The notes beneath the pieces are model-generated. The model did no database searches and was not told the origin of the DNA. It saw only the letters and a program-made list of their open reading frames with translations. Shown here one piece after another: positions 1 through 8,976 of a stretch of DNA of 64,000 nt. The DNA is from Burkholderia seminalis DSM 23518 (lineage in GTDB: Bacteria > Pseudomonadota > Gammaproteobacteria > Burkholderiales > Burkholderiaceae), in assembly GCF_902832885.1 (NCBI RefSeq), contig NZ_CADFDK010000003.1:762883-826882 (forward strand), in the 5' to 3' direction. How positions within the stretch are numbered: the stretch's first letter is position 1; each line of letters opens with the position of its first letter. The position numbers and the translations under genes are program-made.

Positions 1-2
1 TC

Positions 3-1241
3 GACTACGAAGGCTTCATGCAGCTGACCACCGCATCGTCGCCGTCGATCGGCCACTGCAATACCATGGGCACGGCGCTGTCGATGAATAGCCTGGCCGA
101 GGCGCTCGGCATGTCGCTGCCGGGGTGTGCGAGCATCCCCGCCGCCTATCGCGAACGCGGTCAGATGGCTTACGCCACCGGCAAGCGCGCCGTCGAGCTC
201 GTGCGCGAAGATCTGCGCCCGTCGCGGATCATGACGCGCGCGGCGTTCGAGAATGCCATCGTGGTCGCCTCCGCGCTCGGCGCATCGACCAACTGCCCGC
301 CACATCTGATCGCGATTGCGCGGCACATGGGCGTGGAACTGAGCCTCGATGACTGGCAGCGCTTCGGCGAATCCGTGCCGCTGCTCGTCAACTGCATGCC
401 GGCCGGCGAATACCTGGGGGAGAGCTTCCATCGCGCCGGCGGCGTGCCCGCCGTGCTGCGCCAGCTCGATTCGGCCGGTCTGCTGCGGCGCGACTGCCTG
501 ACCGTGTCCGGCCGCGCGATCGGCGAGATCGCCGACGCGGCGCAGGACGCCGATCGCGACGTGATCCGTACGCCCGAAGCGCCGCTCAAACACGGCGCCG
601 GCTTCATGGTGCTGTCAGGCAATTTCTTCGACAGCGCCATCATGAAGATGTCGGTGATCGGCGAAGCCTTCCGTCAAACCTACCTTGCCGAGCCGGGCGC
701 GGAGAACACCTTCGAGGCACGCGCGATCGTCTTCGACGGCCCCGAGGACTATCACGCCCGCATCAACGACCCGCAGCTGAACATCGACGAGCGCTGCATC
801 CTGGTGATCCGGGGCTGCGGTACGGTCGGCTATCCGGGCAGTTCGGAAGTCGTGAACATGGCCCCGCCTGCCGACCTCGTGAAGCGCGGCGTGACGTCGC
901 TGCCATGCCTGGGCGACGGACGCCAGAGCGGCACGTCGGCCAGCCCGTCGATCCTGAACGTGTCGCCGGAGGCTGCGGTCGGCGGTGGCCTGGCCCTGCT
1001 GCGCACGAACGACCGCGTCCGCGTGGATCTGAATCGCCGCAGCGTCGACGTGCTCGTCGACGAAGAGGAACTCGCACGCCGCCGCGAAACTGCCCGCTTC
1101 ACCGTCCCGCAGGCGCAGACGCCCTGGCAGGAACTCTATCGCCGGTTCGTGGGCCAGTTGTCCACCGGCGGCTGCCTCGAACCGGCCACGCTGTACCTGA
1201 AGGTCATCGAGCAGCGCGGCAACCCGCGCCACTCCCACTGA
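3..1241 (+). CDS. IlvD/EDD-family sugar-acid dehydratase (5' truncated by window)
   Basis: The reading frame is open from the first bases of the window, so the start lies upstream; about 413 residues remain of a family that is usually 570-600 long. The visible part has family hallmarks: GHCNTMGTA with a cluster-ligand cysteine, ALGASTNCPPHL, and the C-terminal RGCGTVGYPGSSEVV and DGRQSGTSASPS blocks. These enzymes dehydrate dihydroxy acids (branched-chain precursors) or aldonic acids. The SIGHCNTMGTA...YRERGQMAY stretch and the FAH-family gene 50 bp downstream favour a pentonate dehydratase (arabinonate/xylonate type) giving a 2-keto-3-deoxy acid. Substrate is inferred, family is clear. Confidence 0.9.
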   Translation, partial: DYEGFMQLTTASSPSIGHCNTMGTALSMNSLAEALGMSLPGCASIPAAYRERGQMAYATGKRAVELVREDLRPSRIMTRAAFENAIVVASALGASTNCPPHLIAIARHMGVELSLDDWQRFGESVPLLVNCMPAGEYLGESFHRAGGVPAVLRQLDSAGLLRRDCLTVSGRAIGEIADAAQDADRDVIRTPEAPLKHGAGFMVLSGNFFDSAIMKMSVIGEAFRQTYLAEPGAENTFEARAIVFDGPEDYHARINDPQLNIDERCILVIRGCGTVGYPGSSEVVNMAPPADLVKRGVTSLPCLGDGRQSGTSASPSILNVSPEAAVGGGLALLRTNDRVRVDLNRRSVDVLVDEEELARRRETARFTVPQAQTPWQELYRRFVGQLSTGGCLEPATLYLKVIEQRGNPRHSH

Positions 1242-1291
1242 TCTCGTTGATCCCGCCGATCCAACCGTCCACGACTCCCACCGAGCTGACC

Positions 1292-2473
1292 ATGCGTACA
1301 CTTTCCGTTTCCGACTGCCTGCCGCACGACCTCGCACACGCGCTGCTGATCGGCCGCGTCTGGCGGCACGATGGCGCCCACGCGGGCCCGAGCGTCGTTG
1401 CCGTGCGCGGCGGCGAGATGTTCGACATCACGCGCACCGTGCCGACCACCGCGGACCTGTTCGACTGCCCCGACGCAGTCGCCATCGCGCGCGCGGCCCC
1501 CGGCGAATCGCTGGGCCGCGTCGAGCCGCTGCTGCAGGCGGCACTGGACGGCACGTCCGGCGCCACGCACCTGCTCGCACCGTGCGACGTGCAGGCCATC
1601 AAGGCTTGCGGCGTCACCTTCGCCGTCAGCCTGATCGAACGCGTCATCGAGGAACAAGCCGGCGGCGATCCGGCCAAGGCGCGGGACGTGCGCGACACCC
1701 TGACCGCGACCATCGGCACCGATCTGTCGAGGATCGTTCCCGGTTCGGAAGCCGCCATGCGCCTGAAGGCCGAACTCGAGCGCCGCGGCGCGTGGTCGCA
1801 ATACATGGAAGTCGGAATCGGCCCGGACGCCGAGGTGTTCTCCAAATCGCAGCCGATGTCCGCGGTGGGCTTCGGCGCGGAGGTGGGCCTGCTGCCCGTG
1901 TCGGTGTGGAACAACCCGGAGCCCGAGATCGTGCTCGCGGTCAGCAGCGCCGGCGCGCCGGTCGGCGCCACGCTCGGCAACGACGTGAACCTGCGCGACA
2001 TCGAAGGCCGCTCGGCGCTGTTGCTTGGCAAGTGCAAGGACAACAACGGCTCGTGCGCGATCGGCCCGTTCGTGCGGCTGTTCGACGACGGCTTCACGCT
2101 GGACAGCGTGCGGCAGGCCAGCGTGTCGCTGCGCGTCGAAGGCGCGGACGACGGTTTCGTCCTCGACGGCATCAGCCACATGCGCGAGATCAGCCGCGAC
2201 CCCGCCGACCTCGTCGCGCAAACCTGCGGCGCGCATCACCAGTATCCGGACGGCTTCATGCTGTTCCTGGGCACGATGTTCTCGCCGATCCAGGACCGCG
2301 ACGCGCCCGGCGGCGGGTTCACGCATCACCTGGGCGATCGCGTCACCATCTCGACGCCCACGCTCGGCGCACTCGTCAATACCGTACAGCTTTGCACGAC
2401 GATTGCCCCCTGGACCTTCGGCGTGCGCGCCCTGTACGCCAATCTGGCCGCACGCGGCCTGCTCGGCGCCTGA
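1292..2473 (+). CDS. Fumarylacetoacetate hydrolase-family protein, XylX-like (2-keto-3-deoxypentonate dehydratase candidate)
   Basis: 393 residues from the ATG 50 bp after the dehydratase stop; an upstream extension of the frame lies inside the preceding gene and is ignored. The second half is a FAH fold with the acidic metal-binding region NPEPEIVLAV and a GNDVNLRDIEG block; the ~390-aa length fits XylX-type proteins rather than short FAH hydrolases. Coupled to an IlvD/EDD dehydratase, the likely role is dehydration of 2-keto-3-deoxy-pentonate to alpha-ketoglutarate semialdehyde (Weimberg-type pathway). Alternative: another C-C hydrolase or decarboxylase of the family. Cytoplasmic; probably same operon as the upstream gene. 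Confidence 0.85.
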   Translation: MRTLSVSDCLPHDLAHALLIGRVWRHDGAHAGPSVVAVRGGEMFDITRTVPTTADLFDCPDAVAIARAAPGESLGRVEPLLQAALDGTSGATHLLAPCDVQAIKACGVTFAVSLIERVIEEQAGGDPAKARDVRDTLTATIGTDLSRIVPGSEAAMRLKAELERRGAWSQYMEVGIGPDAEVFSKSQPMSAVGFGAEVGLLPVSVWNNPEPEIVLAVSSAGAPVGATLGNDVNLRDIEGRSALLLGKCKDNNGSCAIGPFVRLFDDGFTLDSVRQASVSLRVEGADDGFVLDGISHMREISRDPADLVAQTCGAHHQYPDGFMLFLGTMFSPIQDRDAPGGGFTHHLGDRVTISTPTLGALVNTVQLCTTIAPWTFGVRALYANLAARGLLGA

Positions 2474-2619
2474 CGCAGCGAAACTCGACGGCGCGCGGCC
2501 GCGCGAAAGCGTACGCGAACCCGATCGACGGGCAGCAGGGCAACGGCAAGACCGCGGCCCCGCCACCTCGGTGCGCGGCGCCCGGTCGCGGTCGGCCCCG
2601 ACAAGTCAGCACCGCGTCC

Positions 2620-3810
2620 CTACCGCCCCAGGACCCGCTCCACCAACCTCACGAAATAACTCGCCCCCACCGGCAGCAACGCATCGTTGAAATCGTAACT
2701 GGCGTTATGCAGCAGGCAAGGCCCGCCGCCGTGCCCATGCACGCGATGATCGCCCGCGCCATTCCCGAGGAATGCATAACAACCCGGCTTCTCGCGCAGC
2801 ATGAACGAGAAATCCTCCGCCGCCATGGTCGGATCGACGGCGGCGTTCACATGCGCGTCGCCCACCAGTTCACGCATCACCGCCACCGCCACCGCCGTCT
2901 GCTCGGCATCGTTCACGGTAGCCGGATACTGGCGCTGGAAATCCACCTCGCTTTCGCAATCGAAGGCCGCGGCCGTCGCAGCCACCACGGCGCGCATGCG
3001 CGTTTCGATCAGGTCGAGCGTCGCATCGGAGAAGGTCCGCACCGTGCCGCCGAGCCAGGCGTCGGTCGGCACCACGTTCATCGCTTCGCCCGCATGCACC
3101 TGGGTGACCGACAGCACCGCGCCGTCGACCGGATTTCGGTTGCGCGTGACGATTCCCTGCAGCGCGCTCAGCACCTGCCCCGCCGCGAACACCGGATCGC
3201 GGCCCAGGTGCGGCATGGCCGCGTGGCAGCCGGCACCGCGCAAGTTGATCCGGAACAGGCTGGTCGAGGCCATCAGCGGCCCCGGCCGCACCGCGAAATC
3301 GCCCGCCGCGATGCCGGGCCAGTTGTGCAGCCCGAACACGGCATCCACCGGGAAACGCTCGAACAGGCCGTCCTCGATCATCGCGCGCGCGCCGCCGCCC
3401 GCCTCCTCGGCCGGCTGGAAAAACAGCTGCACGGTGCCGTCGAACTCGCCATGCCGCGCCAGATGGCGCGCGGCCCCCAGTAGCATGGCGGTGTGCCCGT
3501 CGTGGCCGCAGGCATGCATCGCGCCGGGCACCGTCGAACGATGCGCGAAGGTGTTGGCCTCCTGCACGGGCAGCGCATCCATGTCCGCGCGCAGGCCGAT
3601 CGCGCGCGCGCTGCCGCCGCGCTTCAAGGTGCCGACCACGCCGGTGCGGCCGACACCGCGCGTGACGGCATAACCCCATTGCTCGAGCCGCTCGGCGACG
3701 AGTTCGGCGGTGCGGAACACGTCGTAGCCCACCTCGGGATGGGCATGGATGTCGCGGCGTATCGCCGTCAGTTCGTCGGTATGCGCGACGATGGAATCGA
3801 TCAATTTCAT
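2620..3810 (-). CDS. M20-family amidohydrolase (hippurate hydrolase/aminoacylase type)
   Basis: 396 residues starting at MKLIDSIVAH; a 44-residue in-frame upstream extension is arginine-rich shadow and rejected. The di-metal motifs HACGHDGH (residues 99-106) and the catalytic EE pair in PAEEAGGG (135-136) are present, with the M20D dimerisation region in the middle. Such enzymes hydrolyse N-acyl amino acids, hippurate or indole-amino-acid conjugates. Last gene of the minus-strand operon beginning at the dehydrogenase at 7715, about 80 bp after the DUF3100 gene, which suggests that the membrane protein imports the amide substrate. Specific substrate not determinable. Confidence 0.9.
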   Translation of the reverse strand: MKLIDSIVAHTDELTAIRRDIHAHPEVGYDVFRTAELVAERLEQWGYAVTRGVGRTGVVGTLKRGGSARAIGLRADMDALPVQEANTFAHRSTVPGAMHACGHDGHTAMLLGAARHLARHGEFDGTVQLFFQPAEEAGGGARAMIEDGLFERFPVDAVFGLHNWPGIAAGDFAVRPGPLMASTSLFRINLRGAGCHAAMPHLGRDPVFAAGQVLSALQGIVTRNRNPVDGAVLSVTQVHAGEAMNVVPTDAWLGGTVRTFSDATLDLIETRMRAVVAATAAAFDCESEVDFQRQYPATVNDAEQTAVAVAVMRELVGDAHVNAAVDPTMAAEDFSFMLREKPGCYAFLGNGAGDHRVHGHGGGPCLLHNASYDFNDALLPVGASYFVRLVERVLGR

Positions 3811-3889
3811 GCAGATGGGTACGTGCTTGTCGGTCGTCGCGGCTTGGCGGCGGGCTGGTCCATGGCGCCCGCCGCCACGCCGCGAGGCA

Positions 3890-5224
3890 TCAGATATGGA
3901 ACAGCTGCGCCACCAGGGTCGCGCCGATGAAGGTGCCGGCATTCGCCACGAAGGACACCAGCACGATACGCCAGCCGAGCCGGCGGAAGGCCGGGATGTC
4001 CTTGGCGATCGACAGCCCCGCGAACACCAGCATCGGCGTGGTCACCCCGAGGAAATCGTTGTGCGAGCCGAGCGCGGCGATCTGCGAAGCCCACGGGCAC
4101 CACGGCGAGGTCAGGAACATCGCCACCACCGATACCCAGCAGACGGCCGGAATCCGTCGCCCCGTCACGCGCGCCAGCGCATCGCCGACGATCGTCGCGC
4201 ACACCATGATCGCCATTCCCGGCAGTCCCACCAGCGGTGTGGTGCCGTGCGCGATCCAGTCGCACACCAGCGCCATCGCGGCCGTCACGATCCAGGCGAG
4301 CAGCTTGCCGCCGTAGCCGAGCGCGGGCGCCTCGGTCCGCACTTCGCCCAGCGACGGGCTGGCCGCCTCGGGCTGTGCCGAAGCCTTGGTGGTGCGGCCG
4401 ATCAGCGGCTCCAGCACGCGATAGCCCCAGACCGCGAGCGGCAGCGAGATGAACAGCGTGAAGTAGGTACCGATGGTGGTGGTGATCAGGTTGCTGGCCG
4501 CGGCGAAGGCGAGCACCGATTTCGCCGTCTCCGGGTCCTGCTGCGCGGCGATCGCGCCCGAGGCGGCCGCCATCATGCTGCCCGAGCCGACGCCCGAGCC
4601 CATCGCCAGCGCAAGCGGATCGAAGATGCCGAGGCTGCTCACGAAACCCGCGAACACGGCGATGAACACCGCACCGAACACGGTGCCGGTCAGGTACTCG
4701 GCCAGCACGCCGCGGCCCTCGGCCGAATCCATGCCGTACTTCTCGCCGATGATCGCCAGGCTCGGCTCGCGGCCCACCGAGAAGGTCGCGCCGATCGCTT
4801 CGCGCTTGATGCCGAGCAGCAATGCGAGCGGCAGGCCGAGCAGGATGGTGCCGACGAAGTGGCCGAATTCCTGGAAGGCCAGCGCCCATCCCGCCGAAGC
4901 CAGCTTGGGCAGCGCGCTGCCCACCATCAGCCCGAGCTTGGAGACGAACAGCAGCAGCGCCGGCTGCAGGATCGCGGCCGCGAAGAACTGGTCCGGCACG
5001 CTCAGGCGCGCGCTGCTGTTCCAGCGCGCACTGGCCAGCCCCACCGCGGCGCCGAGCAGCAGCGCCCAGATCATCGGCAGCAGCACGACCTTGCCCGGTC
5101 CGAGCTTGAACGTGAACGAGCCGATCCATTCGGCGATCAGCAGGATGCCGGCCGCATAAAGCAGGACCTTGGCGGTGGCCGCGCCGCCCAGCTCGCGGCG
5201 TTCGATACCCAGTGCGTGTTCCAT
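3890..5224 (-). CDS. DUF3100-family multi-pass membrane protein, putative transporter
   Basis: 444 residues, strongly hydrophobic with roughly ten predicted membrane segments starting near residue 18, and a glycine/serine-rich loop (MGSGVGSGSMMAAASG) like a substrate-path re-entrant region. I recognise the DUF3100 pattern; the family has no established biochemical function that I know. Its place between an aldehyde dehydrogenase and an M20 amidohydrolase suggests uptake of the amide or acid degraded by this operon. Start codon follows a purine-rich AAGGGGAGA ribosome site. Confidence 0.8.
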   Translation of the reverse strand: MEHALGIERRELGGAATAKVLLYAAGILLIAEWIGSFTFKLGPGKVVLLPMIWALLLGAAVGLASARWNSSARLSVPDQFFAAAILQPALLLFVSKLGLMVGSALPKLASAGWALAFQEFGHFVGTILLGLPLALLLGIKREAIGATFSVGREPSLAIIGEKYGMDSAEGRGVLAEYLTGTVFGAVFIAVFAGFVSSLGIFDPLALAMGSGVGSGSMMAAASGAIAAQQDPETAKSVLAFAAASNLITTTIGTYFTLFISLPLAVWGYRVLEPLIGRTTKASAQPEAASPSLGEVRTEAPALGYGGKLLAWIVTAAMALVCDWIAHGTTPLVGLPGMAIMVCATIVGDALARVTGRRIPAVCWVSVVAMFLTSPWCPWASQIAALGSHNDFLGVTTPMLVFAGLSIAKDIPAFRRLGWRIVLVSFVANAGTFIGATLVAQLFHI

Positions 5225-5272
5225 GACGAATCTCCCCTTGAAGCCCGGCTGCCGTCGAATGCGGGCCGGTAG

Positions 5273-6790
5273 TTACAGATAACCGAACGCGGTGGGCGGC
5301 GCTTCGGCCGTCTCGACCCACACGCTCTTGGTCTGCGTGTATTCGTACAGCGCCTCGACCCCGCTCGAGCGGCCGTAGCCGCTCATGCCGTAGCCGCCGA
5401 ACGGGGAGGCCACGTTGATGGTCTTGTAGCCGTTGACCCAGAAGGTGCCGGCATTCACCTGCGCGGCCACGCGATGCGCGCGCGCCACGTCGGTGGTCCA
5501 GGCCGCGCCGGCCAGGCCGAAGTCGGTGTCGTTGGCGATCGCGATCGCCTCGTCCTCGGTGTCGAACGGGATGGCGGCCACCACCGGCCCGAAGATCTCG
5601 GTGCGCGCCACCTCCATCGCGTTCGACACGCCGGCCAGCACGGTGGGCGCCACGAAGTAGCCGCCGCGACCCGCCTCGACGCGCTCGGCCGAGCCGCTGG
5701 CGAGCGTGGCGCCCGCCGCCACGCCGCGCGCGATCATCGACATCACATGGTCGTACTGCTTGCGATTGTTGATCGGGCCCACCTCGGTCGCGTCGTCGAG
5801 CGGCGCGCCGACGCGGATCTTCTTCGCGCCGGCAGCCACCATCGCAACGAATTCGTCGTAGACGGCGCGCTGCACCAGCAGGCGCGAGCCGGCCACGCAA
5901 CTCTGGCCCGCGCCGGCGAATATCGCCGCCTGCGCGGTCAGCGCGGCGCGCTTGAGGTCGGCATCGGCGAACACGATATTGGCCGACTTGCCGCCCAGCT
6001 CCAGCACGCAGGGCAGCACACGGCGCGCGGCGGCCTCGGCAATGCGCGCGCCGGTGGCCGGCGAGCCGACGAACACCACCTTGCTCACCACGCGATGCGC
6101 GATCGCGGCCTGCCCGACGGTGTGACCGAAACCGGCCAGCACGTTGACCAGACCGCGCGGCAGCCCGGCCCGCTCGCCGAGCCGGGCAACCGCCAGCGAG
6201 GTGAAGGGCGTCAGTTCCGACGGCTTGAGCAGCACGCCATTGCCCATCGCCACCGCGGGCGCCACTTGCCAGCCGCAGGTGAACACCGGCGCGTTCCAGG
6301 GCGTGATCTGCAGCACGACACCGGCCGGCTCGCGGCGCGTGTAGTTGAGGTGCGAGGTCGGCACCGGGATCACGCTGCCGTAGAACTTGTCGGTCCAGCC
6401 CGCGTAGTACTCGAACATCTCGGCGACCTTCGCCACCTCGCCGCGGCAGTCGCGGATCGGCTTGCCCGAGCCCAGCGCCTCCAGCCGCGCGATCGCCTCG
6501 GCCTCGGCGCGGATCGCACGCGCCACCTCCTGCATCACGCGGCCGCGCGCGGCATGCGTGAGCGCCCACCATTCGCGCTGCGCGCGGCGCGCGCTTTCGG
6601 CGGCATGGTCGATCACGGCCGCGCCGGCGTCGCGATAGGCGAGCGTGGCCTCGCCCGTCGCCGCATCGTAAAGCTGGATCGTGTCGCCCTGGCCGGCGAC
6701 GAGTTCGCCGTCGATATACGAGCCGATCGTGGCGGCACCGGGGAAGAAATGCGCGAAGGCGGCGAGCAACTGGTCTGCGTGCTGGGTCAT
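5273..6790 (-). CDS. NAD(P)-dependent aldehyde dehydrogenase
   Basis: 505 residues, full length for the family. Conserved features: TPWNAP with the catalytic asparagine (N166), KPSE lysine (K189), LELGGKS general-base glutamate (E264) and GQSCVAG catalytic cysteine (C298). It resembles betaine/gamma-aminobutyraldehyde-type dehydrogenases. The gene lies 48 bp upstream of the DUF3100 gene and 52 bp downstream of the dehydrogenase, so it is in the operon. It presumably oxidises an aldehyde intermediate of the compound taken up by this cluster. A role as alpha-ketoglutarate-semialdehyde dehydrogenase for the sugar-acid pair at the window start is possible but unsupported. Confidence 0.93.
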   Translation of the reverse strand: MTQHADQLLAAFAHFFPGAATIGSYIDGELVAGQGDTIQLYDAATGEATLAYRDAGAAVIDHAAESARRAQREWWALTHAARGRVMQEVARAIRAEAEAIARLEALGSGKPIRDCRGEVAKVAEMFEYYAGWTDKFYGSVIPVPTSHLNYTRREPAGVVLQITPWNAPVFTCGWQVAPAVAMGNGVLLKPSELTPFTSLAVARLGERAGLPRGLVNVLAGFGHTVGQAAIAHRVVSKVVFVGSPATGARIAEAAARRVLPCVLELGGKSANIVFADADLKRAALTAQAAIFAGAGQSCVAGSRLLVQRAVYDEFVAMVAAGAKKIRVGAPLDDATEVGPINNRKQYDHVMSMIARGVAAGATLASGSAERVEAGRGGYFVAPTVLAGVSNAMEVARTEIFGPVVAAIPFDTEDEAIAIANDTDFGLAGAAWTTDVARAHRVAAQVNAGTFWVNGYKTINVASPFGGYGMSGYGRSSGVEALYEYTQTKSVWVETAEAPPTAFGYL

Positions 6791-6842
6791 GTCAGGTTTC
6801 CGTATAGGGGTCGAGCGGGATCGCGGCGCGGGCTACCCGGCC

Positions 6843-7715
6843 TCAGGCAGGGTCGACGAAGTCGACGATGCGGTTGAAGTCCTCGCCGTCGGCGACGGCC
6901 ACCTCGCTGGCGGCCCACACACGCGCCGCCTCGCGCGCCACCGGCGCGACGCTGTCGAACTGGTCGAGCAGGCCCAGCGCGAGCCGCACGTCCTTGCGCA
7001 TCAGCTTCATGGTGAAACCGGAATCGAACTTGCCGTTGAAGATCCAGGTCGGGTAGTTGGTCAGCGTCGCGCTGTTGCGGCCGGAGCCGCCGTTGAGCGC
7101 CTCGACCAGCTTTTCCGGATCGACGCCGGCCGCGCGCGCGGTGCGCACCGCCTCGCTGGCGGCCAGCAGGTGCACGCCGGTCAGCAGATTGTTGAGCAGC
7201 TTGGTGACGTGGCCGGCGCCCACCGGGCCCACATGCACGCGCTTCGCGCTGATCGCCGCGAGGATCGGCTCGATGGCCGCGATGTCGCTGTCCGAGCCGC
7301 CCAGCACCATGGTCATGGTGGCGGTGGCCGCGCCCTTCGGGCCGCCGCTCACCGGGCCGTCGACGAAGCCGATGCCGCGCTCGGCCAGGGCCGCCGCCAC
7401 GCGCCGCGTGCTGTCCGGATCGGCCGTGGTGGTATCGATCACGATGCTGCCCGGCCTGGCGTTCTCGAGCACGCCGCCCGCGCCCAGCACCACCGCCTCG
7501 ACCACCGCCGAGGTCGGCAGCGACAGCAGCAGCACGTCGGCATCGCGCGCGATCTCGGCCACCGAATCGCGCGCCGACAGCACCGCCTGCCCGGCCAGCG
7601 CGAGCGCCACGCCAGGCGCCGCGTCGTAGCCGAGCACCGTGTAGCCGCCGCGCCGCAGCGAACCCGCCATGCCGCGCCCCATGTTGCCCAGACCGATCAC
7701 GCCCACCGTTTTCAT
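6843..7715 (-). CDS. NAD(P)-dependent beta-hydroxyacid dehydrogenase (3-hydroxyisobutyrate dehydrogenase family)
   Basis: 290 residues, family-typical. N-terminal Rossmann motif GLGNMG (8-13), substrate motif DGPVSGGPKGA around residue 119-129, and catalytic lysine K172 in GHVTKLLNN. It oxidises a beta-hydroxyacid (3-hydroxyisobutyrate, tartronate semialdehyde or similar) to the semialdehyde, a plausible partner for the aldehyde dehydrogenase next to it. First gene of the four-gene minus-strand operon, divergent from a LysR regulator across 143 bp. Confidence 0.92.
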   Translation of the reverse strand: MKTVGVIGLGNMGRGMAGSLRRGGYTVLGYDAAPGVALALAGQAVLSARDSVAEIARDADVLLLSLPTSAVVEAVVLGAGGVLENARPGSIVIDTTTADPDSTRRVAAALAERGIGFVDGPVSGGPKGAATATMTMVLGGSDSDIAAIEPILAAISAKRVHVGPVGAGHVTKLLNNLLTGVHLLAASEAVRTARAAGVDPEKLVEALNGGSGRNSATLTNYPTWIFNGKFDSGFTMKLMRKDVRLALGLLDQFDSVAPVAREAARVWAASEVAVADGEDFNRIVDFVDPA

Positions 7716-7819
7716 CCGACGACTCCTGATAGCTGTTGGTTCGAGGCCGGCGCGCCAGCGTGCGCCCGCCTTGCATGGCCACGATGTTCGGTCCGGCGAC
7801 CCGTATAATCAATCAACGC

Positions 7820-7833
7820 CAATATTGATATTG
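7820..7833. promoter_or_regulatory. Palindromic candidate operator in the LysR/operon divergent region
   Basis: CAATAT-TG-ATATTG is a perfect 14-bp inverted repeat in an A/T-rich patch between the dehydrogenase start and the LysR start, 26 bp before the latter. Position and symmetry fit a LysR-type operator that both autoregulates the regulator and activates the divergent operon. Inference from position; no binding data. Confidence 0.45.
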
Positions 7834-7858
7834 TTCTCTTTTTTAGAACACCTGGATC

Positions 7859-8767
7859 ATGAGCGACACCCTTACCGACAGCCGGATCGTCTATTTCTAC
7901 GAGGCCGTGCGCTGCGGCACGATCCGCGCCGCGGCCGACTGGCTCGACGTGGCGCCCTCGGCCGTGAGCCGCCAGATCGGGCTGCTGGAGAAGGAGCTCG
8001 ACGCCACCCTGGTGGAGCGCCACGCGCGCGGCGTGACGCCCACCGAGGCGGGACGCTGCGTGATCGAGTATTTCCGCGAGCAGCTCGCGCACCGCGACGA
8101 CCTGCTCTCGCGCCTGCAGGAACTGCGCGGCCTCAAGACCGGCGAGGTCAGCCTGGTGCTCGGCGAGGGCTTCGTCTCGGACCTGTTGGCCGGGCCGATG
8201 CAGCAGTTCTGCCGGCAGTTCCCCGGGATCCGCGTCAACCTCGACGTGGGCAGCACCAACGACGTGATCCGCAAGATCTCGAACGACGAGGGCGAGATCG
8301 GCCTGGTCTACAACCCACCCGCCGAGCCCAAGCTGGTGTCGCGCGCCTCGAAGCGGCAGCCGATGATGGCGATCGTCGGCCCCGACTTTCCGCGCCGCAC
8401 CCACAAGGTACTGACGGTGCAGCAGCTCGCCACCTACCCGCTGGCGGCCACGCACCCGTCCTACGGCACGCGGCAGATGATGGAGGCCGTGGAGTACGCC
8501 GAGCGCGTGCGGCTCGGACCGGTCGTCACCACCAATTCCTTCGCAATCCTCAAGGAGTTCGTGAAATCGGGACTCGGCATCTCGGTGATGCCCGCCTTCG
8601 CGGTGGCGGCCGAGCTGCAAGCCAAGGAGCTGTTCGCGATCGAGATCGCGCATCCGATCCTCGAGAACGCCGAGGCGCATATGGTCACGCGCGTGGGCCG
8701 CAAGCTCTCCGTGGCCGCCAACAAGATGCTGCAGATGATGATGGGGCAGATGCGGGCGTTCCGCTAG
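7859..8767 (+). CDS. LysR-family transcriptional regulator of the divergent catabolic operon
   Basis: 302 residues. The N-terminal winged HTH is clear (AAADWLDVAPSAVSRQIGLLEKEL) and is followed by a LysR substrate domain with the usual C-terminal GLGISVMP motif. It is transcribed away from the dehydrogenase/ALDH/DUF3100/M20 operon, the classical arrangement for a pathway-specific LysR activator. The inducer is unknown, presumably the operon's substrate or an intermediate. Confidence 0.92.
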   Translation: MSDTLTDSRIVYFYEAVRCGTIRAAADWLDVAPSAVSRQIGLLEKELDATLVERHARGVTPTEAGRCVIEYFREQLAHRDDLLSRLQELRGLKTGEVSLVLGEGFVSDLLAGPMQQFCRQFPGIRVNLDVGSTNDVIRKISNDEGEIGLVYNPPAEPKLVSRASKRQPMMAIVGPDFPRRTHKVLTVQQLATYPLAATHPSYGTRQMMEAVEYAERVRLGPVVTTNSFAILKEFVKSGLGISVMPAFAVAAELQAKELFAIEIAHPILENAEAHMVTRVGRKLSVAANKMLQMMMGQMRAFR

Positions 8768-8976
8768 TTGTGCAGCGTCACGAGGTTGTTTCTCGACGCA
8801 GGAAGTCCGGCCATCGGCGCAACGCCGCCGCGGTTACAGGACATACGCGTCCCCGTCCGATTCGATCGGCAACCTGTCGCCCAGGCAGTTCGCCCGCGCG
8901 CACGGTGCCAAGCAGCGGGTTTTTACCTCGGACTCCACGCCGGTTCGAACAAAAATAGGGGTACGTCATCCCGGCC

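Noticed and set aside
3807-6572. 921-codon minus-strand frame, and other very long open frames overlapping known genes
   Set aside because: They run in alternative frames of the ALDH, DUF3100 and other genes, are arginine/alanine-rich and show no family motifs: normal shadows in G+C-rich DNA.
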